NCBI GenBank assembly: GCA_946531785.1 | Contig: CAMNAT010000100.1 | Location: 1 to 7,338 of the forward strand | Origin: an uncultured Oscillospiraceae bacterium | GTDB taxonomy: Bacteria > Bacillota > Clostridia > UBA1381 | Direction of reading: 5' to 3' | Length of the DNA stretch: 7,338 nt | Shown here: piece after piece, positions 1 to 4,549 of the stretch | How the letters are laid out: every line of letters begins with the position of its first letter | How positions within the stretch are numbered: the stretch's first letter is position 1 | Program-made: the position numbers and the translations under genes | The notes under the pieces: generated by a model | Told to the model about the DNA's origin: nothing | The model's database searches: none | The model's input: only the letters and a program-made list of their open reading frames with translations

Positions 1-113
1 TCAACATCTGCGGCGATATCTCTGTATATCATCTGCGCGTCATAGGCGGCCGCGGGCAGGTGAGGGAAGAGACCTGCCGGTTTGTATTTGAAAAATTAAT
101 TGAAAAAATTTGA
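1..113 (+). CDS. cinA: C-terminal end of an upstream gene, probably CinA (competence/damage-inducible protein, NMN amidohydrolase domain), 5' partial
   Basis: The frame whose codons begin at base 3 is open from the window edge to TGA at 111-113 and gives the last 36 residues of a protein. The pattern, a short strand (ISVYHLRV), then GGRGQVRE, then an amphipathic helix to the end, resembles the extreme C-terminus of CinA-family proteins, where a G-x-R-x-x-R turn precedes the final helix. The position directly upstream of recA on the same strand is the usual place for cinA in many Gram-positive bacteria. The family's C-terminal domain removes the amide from nicotinamide mononucleotide, but its catalytic residues lie outside the window, so activity cannot be judged. 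No terminator separates it from the recA promoter, so read-through into recA is possible. The identification rests on 36 residues plus context and is tentative. Confidence 0.55.
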   Translation, partial: NICGDISVYHLRVIGGRGQVREETCRFVFEKLIEKI

Positions 114-122
114 TATAAGCTA

Positions 123-151
123 TTGACAAAGCGCGCGGTATAGGTTATAAT
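123..151 (+). promoter_or_regulatory. recA promoter (sigma-A consensus)
   Basis: A perfect -35 box TTGACA (123-128) and a perfect -10 box TATAAT (146-151) are separated by exactly 17 bp. Transcription should start near 158. The -35 box is preceded by AAGCTA, the same context as at the promoter downstream of recA. It starts only ten bases after the stop of the upstream gene. Confidence 0.9.
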
Positions 152-161
152 ATGACCATAC

Positions 162-175
162 CAAACAAATGTTCG
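162..175 (+). promoter_or_regulatory. LexA (DinR) operator / SOS box of recA
   Basis: CAAACAAATGTTCG matches the Gram-positive SOS box CGAAC-N4-GTTCG at every defined position except the second base. It begins about 10 bp after the -10 box and covers roughly +5 to +18 of the predicted transcript, where a bound repressor would block promoter clearance. Autoregulated recA genes with LexA boxes are the norm in Firmicutes. LexA binding itself is inferred. Confidence 0.85.
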
Positions 176-182
176 TAAGCCG

Positions 183-255
183 TCCTTTTTTAGAATTGCT
201 GAAAGCAATTATCAAAAAGGAAGGGGGACCGCAGGCGGCTATAAGCCGACTGTGG
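183..255 (+). promoter_or_regulatory. Structured recA 5' leader with two hairpins
   Basis: Two consecutive stem-loops can be drawn. Hairpin 1 (183-221) has an outer 8-bp stem (183-190 with 214-221), a small internal loop and an inner 7-bp stem (194-200 with 204-210) closed by a GAA triloop. Hairpin 2 (229-255) has a 6-bp stem containing one G-U pair (229-234 with 250-255), one mismatch, and a 5-bp stem (236-240 with 244-248) with an ATA loop. Neither is followed by a T run, so they are not plain terminators. The leader of about 130 nt between the predicted start and the recA ATG is longer than a simple promoter needs. I do not recognise it as a known riboswitch class. It also contains a 33-codon open frame (169-270) without a Shine-Dalgarno site. 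Confidence 0.5.
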
Positions 256-286
256 TGGAAGGTTCAGTAACGAAAGGATCAATACT

Positions 287-1393
287 ATGGCAAAGAAGGA
301 AACTACAAAGCCGGCGGTAGAGCGCAAGGAAAGCGAAGAGAAAAAGAAGGCGCTCGACGCGGTATTTAAGGTAATAGAGAGAGAATACGGCACCGGCTCG
401 ATCATGAAGCTGGGCGACACACATGTGGCGAGCGTTGACGCGATCCCGACGGGCTCCTTGATGCTCGATCTCGCACTCGGCATAGGCGGCATCCCGCGCG
501 GCAGGATCGTTGAGATCTACGGCCCCGAATCCTCGGGTAAAACGACCGTTGCGCTCCATGTTGTGGCGGAGGCACAGAAGGCGGGCGGCGAGGCTGCGTT
601 CATAGACGCGGAGCATGCGCTCGATCCTGTTTATGCTCAGAATCTCGGTGTTGATATAGACAACCTCATCGTTGCTCAGCCGGACACCGGCGAGCAGGCG
701 CTTGATATCTGTGAGGCGCTTGTGCGCTCGGGAGCTTTGGATGTTATCGTTATCGACTCGGTTGCGGCGCTCGTTCCTAAGGCTGAGATCGAGGGCGAGA
801 TGGGCGATACACATGTGGGACTCCTTGCAAGGCTCATGTCGCAGGCTCTGAGAAAGCTCACCGCCATCACCGCAAAGTCGGGAACGGCTGTTATCTTCAT
901 AAACCAGATACGCGAAAAGGTCGGCGTTATGTACGGCAACCCCGAGACGACTCCGGGCGGAAGAGCGCTCAAATTCTTCTCGTCTGTCCGCATGGAGGTA
1001 CGCCGTCAGGAGCAGCTCAAAAACGGCTCCGAGGTAATAGGCAACCACACGCGTGTTAAGGTCGTAAAGAACAAGGTGGCACCGCCGTTCAAGGAGGCTG
1101 AGTTCGACATCATGTACGGCAAGGGCATCTCCAAGGAGGGTAACATCCTCGATATGGCGGTAGAGCTCGAGATAATCAAGAAGAGCGGCGCATGGTTCAG
1201 CTATGACGGGCAGAAGATCGGACAGGGTCGCGACAATACAAAGAAGTATCTGAGCGAGAATCCGGAGTTCGCAAAAATGATAGAAAATATGGTCAGGGAA
1301 AAGCTGAATCCGTCCAAGGACAGGGTTGTTGTTGAAATGACCGAAAACGCTGAGAACGAAGAAAATAATTTTGTAGAAACAGATGAATTTTAA
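287..1393 (+). CDS. recA: Recombinase RecA
   Basis: RecA forms ATP-dependent filaments on single-stranded DNA, pairs homologous strands, and stimulates LexA self-cleavage. The 368-residue product is full length. Visible in order are the N-terminal polymerisation helix region (about 20-45), the Walker A motif GPESSGKT (79-86), the catalytic glutamate in DAEHALDP (E109), the Walker B strand ending in IDSVAAL (156-162), loop L1 (about 167-178), and loop L2 starting at FINQIREK (204-211) and running through the TTPGGRALKFF segment (to about 231). The C-terminal domain ends in an acidic tail rich in Glu and Asn, as is typical. The ATG at 287 follows AAAGGA (273-278) at 8-nt spacing. The gene carries its own SOS-type promoter. 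Its isoleucine codons favour ATC over ATA roughly two to one, unlike the last gene of the window, which suits high expression. Confidence 0.99.
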   Translation: MAKKETTKPAVERKESEEKKKALDAVFKVIEREYGTGSIMKLGDTHVASVDAIPTGSLMLDLALGIGGIPRGRIVEIYGPESSGKTTVALHVVAEAQKAGGEAAFIDAEHALDPVYAQNLGVDIDNLIVAQPDTGEQALDICEALVRSGALDVIVIDSVAALVPKAEIEGEMGDTHVGLLARLMSQALRKLTAITAKSGTAVIFINQIREKVGVMYGNPETTPGGRALKFFSSVRMEVRRQEQLKNGSEVIGNHTRVKVVKNKVAPPFKEAEFDIMYGKGISKEGNILDMAVELEIIKKSGAWFSYDGQKIGQGRDNTKKYLSENPEFAKMIENMVREKLNPSKDRVVVEMTENAENEENNFVETDEF

Positions 1394-1402
1394 CCAAAGC
1401 TA

Positions 1403-1431
1403 TTGACGATTTGCAAGATTTGGAGTATTCT
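1403..1431 (+). promoter_or_regulatory. Promoter of the HPr gene
   Basis: TTGACG (1403-1408) and TATTCT (1426-1431) are spaced by 17 bp, predicting a transcript start near 1438 and a leader of about 90 nt before the HPr ATG. The 11 bases AAGCTATTGAC at 1397-1407 are identical to those at 117-127 of the recA promoter. No LexA box is visible nearby, so this unit is probably independent of the SOS response. Confidence 0.7.
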
Positions 1432-1461
1432 AGTGTAGAATTAAACATTGGAACAACAGGC

Positions 1462-1490
1462 GTGAAATCACCGTATCACGGTGATTTTGC
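1462..1490 (+). terminator. Hairpin in the HPr leader; possible weak recA terminator or attenuator
   Basis: AAATCACCGT (1465-1474) pairs perfectly with ACGGTGATTT (1478-1487) across a three-base loop. The stem can be extended outward to 13 bp (1462-1474 with 1478-1490) using two wobble pairs. The T run after the GC-rich part is only four bases and is then broken by GC, so termination would be weak. It lies downstream of the HPr promoter, so it would end recA read-through and also sit in the HPr mRNA leader. No other terminator candidate for recA is visible. Confidence 0.45.
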
Positions 1491-1515
1491 AGAACAAATC
1501 TAAAATTAAATGCTT

Positions 1516-1521
1516 AGGGGG
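1516..1521 (+). promoter_or_regulatory. Shine-Dalgarno site fixing the HPr start
   Basis: AGGGGG ends 7 nt before the ATG at 1529. An in-frame GTG at 1481 would add 16 residues before the canonical HPr N-terminus, and it lies inside the 3' arm of the leader hairpin with no good ribosome site. The ATG at 1529 is therefore the start. Confidence 0.85.
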
Positions 1522-1528
1522 CTTTTCT

Positions 1529-1795
1529 ATGGTTTCAGGCGAAGTAACAGTTAATAATGCGGTAGGTCTTCATGCAAGACCGGCAACCTTCTTTATTCAG
1601 CGCACAAACTCATTCAAGTCAAGCATATGGGTCGAGAAGGACGACAGACGCGTAAATGCGAAGAGTCTTCTCGGTGTCTTATCTCTCGGTATCGTAAAGG
1701 GAACAAAGATCACTATCATAGCTGACGGCGTTGATGAGGAAGAGGCTGTTAAGACGCTTATCAGTGTTATTGAGTCAAATTTTGCTGAAAACTAA
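1529..1795 (+). CDS. ptsH: Phosphocarrier protein HPr of the phosphotransferase system
   Basis: HPr is a small cytoplasmic protein that takes phosphate from enzyme I on a histidine and passes it to sugar-specific enzymes IIA. The product has 88 residues, the normal HPr length. The active-site motif GLHARPA places the phosphorylated histidine at His15, followed by Arg17 and Pro18. The regulatory segment AKSLLGVLSLG places Ser46 at the position modified by HPr kinase/phosphorylase in Firmicutes, so a CcpA co-effector role in catabolite control is possible. The presence of His15 argues against the regulatory paralogue Crh, which lacks it. The gene stands alone between a promoter and a strong terminator. 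No ptsI (enzyme I) or kinase gene is adjacent, so whether it is the main HPr of the cell or a second copy cannot be told here. Confidence 0.93.
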   Translation: MVSGEVTVNNAVGLHARPATFFIQRTNSFKSSIWVEKDDRRVNAKSLLGVLSLGIVKGTKITIIADGVDEEEAVKTLISVIESNFAEN

Positions 1796-1815
1796 ATAGT
1801 AGAGAAAATCAACAG

Positions 1816-1846
1816 AAATACGGCGTTATCATAACGCCGTATTTTT
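1816..1846 (+). terminator. Intrinsic terminator after the HPr gene
   Basis: A GC-rich inverted repeat has ATACGGCGTTAT (1818-1829) pairing with ATAACGCCGTAT (1831-1842). It extends by two A-T pairs on the outside, closes over a very short loop, and runs into TTTTT (1842-1846). It starts about 20 bases after the HPr stop codon. It ends only 28 bases before the uvrC start codon. Confidence 0.88.
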
Positions 1847-1874
1847 GCACAGAAAAGCTTTAAAGGGATAGTCT

Positions 1875-3758
1875 ATGTTCGATTTTGAAGAGGAAATTAA
1901 AAACCTGCCTGAGCAGCCGGGGGTGTATCTGATGCACTCCGCCGACGGCACTGTTATCTATGTAGGCAAGGCGAAGATCTTGAAAAACCGCGTCCGGCAG
2001 TATTTCAGAAAGAATTCCAATCATACGCCAAAGGTGCTGGCAATGGTCGCGCAGGTGGCGTATTTTGAGTATATAATGACGGATTCCGAGCGCGAGGCGC
2101 TCGCGCTCGAAAACAATCTGATCAAGAAATATAAGCCCAAGTATAACATACTCTTAAAGGACGACAAGCAGTATCCGTATATAAAGGTGTCGATAAACGA
2201 GCCGTACCCGCGCGCGTACATGGTGCATCGCATGGCAAACGACGGCGCGAAGTATTTCGGCCCGTATATGGGCTCGGGGACGGTCAGGACGACGCTGGAG
2301 ATCATCCGGCAGCTGTTCAGACCGCCCACCTGCCGGCGCAAATTCCCGCAGGATATAAAAAAGGGCAGACCGTGCCTTAATTATCATATAAACCGCTGCT
2401 TTGCGCCCTGCACCGGTCAGGTCAGTCAGGAGGAATACCGAAGGGTATTCTTTGAGATATGCCGTTTCCTTGACGGACGGCATGATAAGCTAATCGAGGA
2501 GCTTACAGAAGAGATGCAGGAGGCATCAAAGGTGATGCAATATGAGCGCGCCGCGGCGTGCCGTGACAAGATCCGCTCGATACGCGAGGTCATGGACAGG
2601 CAGAAGATCGAGTCTACCACAAAGCATGAGGACGCGGATATCATTGCTGCCGCAAAGTCGGAGGATATCGCGTATATAGAGGTGTTCTTTGTGCGCGGCG
2701 GCAAGGTGCTGGGCAGAGAGCATTACCGTATCGAGCATGTAAGGGATGCTGAGATACACGAGATGCTCACCGATTTCGTAAAGCAGTTCTATGCTGACTG
2801 CGACTTTATTCCGAGCGAGCTCATAACCGAGACCGAGCTTGACGATCATGAGGCGATAGCCGACTGGCTGCGCGAGCTGAAGGGGAAGAAGGTTACGCTC
2901 ACGAGCCCCAAGCGCGGCGAGAAGATCAAGCTCGTAAACATGGTGAAGATGAACGCAGAAAAGGCGCTTTCAAATCATAAGCTGAAGCTGTTGAAGGAGA
3001 AGGAAAAGAGCGGCGTTCTGGAGGAGATGCAGCGGCTTTTGCAGCTTGATAAGCTTCCGAACCGCATCGAGGCATATGATATATCGAATATACAGGGTAC
3101 GGATAATGTCGCGGCGATGGCTGTGTTTGAGTACGGCCGTCCGGCAAAGCGGAAGTACCGCAGATTCAAGGTAAAGACGGTCGAGGGCGCGGATGATTAC
3201 GCATCTATGCGCGAGGTGATCTACCGCCGGTTCCGTCATGCTCTTGACGAGGAGGAAAAGATCGCGGCAGGCGAGCTGAACATCAGGGACGCAAAATTCC
3301 TGCCGTACCCGGATCTCATACTGCTTGACGGCGGCAGGGGACACCTCAATGTCATCACCGAGCTGTTTGAGCTGATGGATAACGACACGCCGCTGTTCGG
3401 CATGGTCAAAAACGACCGCCATCGCACGCGAGGATTGATCGGTCATAACGGCGAGGTGGAGCTATCACCCACAAGCCCTGTTTTTAAGCTCATAACACAT
3501 ATACAGGACGAGGTGCATGATGCGGCGATATCGTATTTCAGAAAGCTGCACGAGTCCATTACATCAGAGCTCGATAAAATTCCGGGCATAGGCGAAAAAA
3601 GACGCTCTGCGCTATTGACTAAATACGGAAATATTGATAAAATAAAAAAGGCGGAGGTCGAGGACCTTCTTGACACCGAGTCGATGGATCTGAAGTCGGC
3701 CGAGGCGGTGTATTCGTATTTCAGGAGTAAAGGTAATAAAAATGTTCACAAAGAATAA
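1875..3758 (+). CDS. uvrC: UvrABC excinuclease subunit C
   Basis: UvrC joins the UvrB-DNA complex in nucleotide excision repair and cuts the damaged strand on both sides of the lesion. The 627-residue product is full length with all family domains. The GIY-YIG nuclease domain (about 12-95), which makes the 3' cut, has PGVYLM, IYVGKA with Tyr29, Arg39 and metal-binding Glu79. Four cysteines (153, 167, 175, 179) match the iron-sulfur cluster ligands of UvrC. A UVR/UvrB-binding segment is at about 205-240. The RNase H-like domain for the 5' cut has Asp402 (AYDISN), Asp485 (LLDGG) and His548 (DEVHDA). A helix-hairpin-helix pair follows (about 566-600, IPGIGEKRR). The ATG at 1875 has AAAGGGA (1862-1868) upstream. 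A terminator lies just before the gene, and no LexA box or promoter fits in between. The last 17 bases overlap pgeF. Confidence 0.98.
   Translation: MFDFEEEIKNLPEQPGVYLMHSADGTVIYVGKAKILKNRVRQYFRKNSNHTPKVLAMVAQVAYFEYIMTDSEREALALENNLIKKYKPKYNILLKDDKQYPYIKVSINEPYPRAYMVHRMANDGAKYFGPYMGSGTVRTTLEIIRQLFRPPTCRRKFPQDIKKGRPCLNYHINRCFAPCTGQVSQEEYRRVFFEICRFLDGRHDKLIEELTEEMQEASKVMQYERAAACRDKIRSIREVMDRQKIESTTKHEDADIIAAAKSEDIAYIEVFFVRGGKVLGREHYRIEHVRDAEIHEMLTDFVKQFYADCDFIPSELITETELDDHEAIADWLRELKGKKVTLTSPKRGEKIKLVNMVKMNAEKALSNHKLKLLKEKEKSGVLEEMQRLLQLDKLPNRIEAYDISNIQGTDNVAAMAVFEYGRPAKRKYRRFKVKTVEGADDYASMREVIYRRFRHALDEEEKIAAGELNIRDAKFLPYPDLILLDGGRGHLNVITELFELMDNDTPLFGMVKNDRHRTRGLIGHNGEVELSPTSPVFKLITHIQDEVHDAAISYFRKLHESITSELDKIPGIGEKRRSALLTKYGNIDKIKKAEVEDLLDTESMDLKSAEAVYSYFRSKGNKNVHKE
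3615..3643 (+). promoter_or_regulatory. Candidate internal promoter in the 3' end of uvrC, for pgeF and downstream genes
   Basis: TTGACT (3615-3620) and TAAAAT (3638-3643) are spaced by 17 bp, each with one mismatch to consensus. The -35 box sits in GCTATTGAC, the same nine bases found at the recA and HPr promoters. The stretch is locally AT-rich within a GC-richer gene and uses less common codons (CTA TTG for Leu580-Leu581). A transcript would start near 3650, about 90 nt before the pgeF ATG. The match is visible in the sequence, but activity is inferred. Confidence 0.5.
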
Positions 3759-4536
3759 TTGTAACGGGATAGTTTTTTATACCGTACCGTCATTTGAGCG
3801 GACGGGGCTGGTAAGACATTGTATAACGACGCGCCTCGGCGGCGTCAGCGAGGGCTGCTACAGCAGCATGAATTTCAGATATAACTGCAGCGATACGCCG
3901 GATAATGTGAATGAGAATTTCAGGCTCATATCCGAGGCTGTCGGCTTCGGGTTTGGTGATATCGTGCTGTCAAAGCAGGTGCATGAGGATAAGGTTATCA
4001 CAATAACGGAGGATATGCGCGGCAACGGCGTGCTGTTCCCGAACAGATTCGACAGCGCGGACGGGCTGATAACGGCGGAGCCGCATATAGCGCTCACAAC
4101 GCTCTATGCCGACTGTGTTCCGCTCCTGTTTCTAGATCCGGTAAACCGCGTTATCGCATCGGTACATTCCGGCTGGCGCGGAACAGTGGCGAAGATCGGC
4201 GCAAAGGCTGTAAGGAAAATGGTATCTGACTACGGCTCAAAGCCGGAGGATATACTCTGCGCGATAGGCCCGTCTATACGCATTGACGCGTTCGAGGTCG
4301 GCGACGAGGTCGCGGAGGTGTTTATTGATACCTTCGGTGATGCGGTCGCAAAAAAATACGGTGTGAAATACCATGTGGATATGCAGAAGGCTATCGCTAT
4401 GTCGCTTTCGGACGAGGGCGTGAAAAGCATCGACGACTGCGGCATATGCACATATGAAAACAGCGATATGTTCTTCTCACACAGAAAAACAAACGGACGG
4501 CGCGGCAACTTCGGCGCGATCATTGAATTAAAGTAA
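3742..4536 (+). CDS. pgeF: Peptidoglycan editing factor PgeF (YfiH/YlmD, multicopper-oxidase-like laccase domain)
   Basis: PgeF-family proteins are cytoplasmic zinc enzymes. In E. coli the protein prevents faulty peptidoglycan precursors carrying L-Ser in place of L-Ala. Related proteins have also been reported to act on purine nucleosides, so the true reaction is less settled. The 264-residue product has the family signatures TTRLGGVSEG (29-38), QVH with His81, ADCVPL with Cys125, VHSGWRG with His142, AIGPSI (174-179), and the C-terminal FFSHRK near Arg248. His81, Cys125 and His142 are the expected metal ligands. The ATG at 3742 overlaps the uvrC end by 17 bp, with AAAGG (3729-3733) 8 nt upstream. 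The next in-frame ATG would delete the conserved TRLGG segment. Translational coupling to uvrC is likely, and a candidate internal promoter could also supply it. Confidence 0.95.
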   Translation: MFTKNNCNGIVFYTVPSFERTGLVRHCITTRLGGVSEGCYSSMNFRYNCSDTPDNVNENFRLISEAVGFGFGDIVLSKQVHEDKVITITEDMRGNGVLFPNRFDSADGLITAEPHIALTTLYADCVPLLFLDPVNRVIASVHSGWRGTVAKIGAKAVRKMVSDYGSKPEDILCAIGPSIRIDAFEVGDEVAEVFIDTFGDAVAKKYGVKYHVDMQKAIAMSLSDEGVKSIDDCGICTYENSDMFFSHRKTNGRRGNFGAIIELK

Positions 4537-4549
4537 ACAGGATATAAGG

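Noticed and set aside
183..221. Reading the first recA-leader hairpin as an intrinsic terminator
   Set aside because: The 3' side is followed by purines rather than a T run, on either reading direction, and it would cut off recA.
239..1048. A 269-codon open frame on the minus strand, antisense to recA
   Set aside because: It lies opposite the unmistakable recA coding sequence, shows no recognisable domain, and is what codon bias in recA produces on the other strand.
1463..1478. Possible CcpA (cre) site near the HPr promoter
   Set aside because: TGAAATCACCG lacks the central CG of the cre consensus at the right place, and the palindrome is better explained as an RNA hairpin.
1481..1528. N-terminal extension of HPr from the GTG at 1481
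   Set aside because: The GTG sits in a hairpin arm without a ribosome site, and the extension precedes a canonical HPr N-terminus that has an AGGGGG site at ideal spacing.
2970..3446. A 158-codon minus-strand open frame opposite uvrC
   Set aside because: It overlaps the catalytic domain of uvrC, has no recognisable motif, and no promoter or context supports it.
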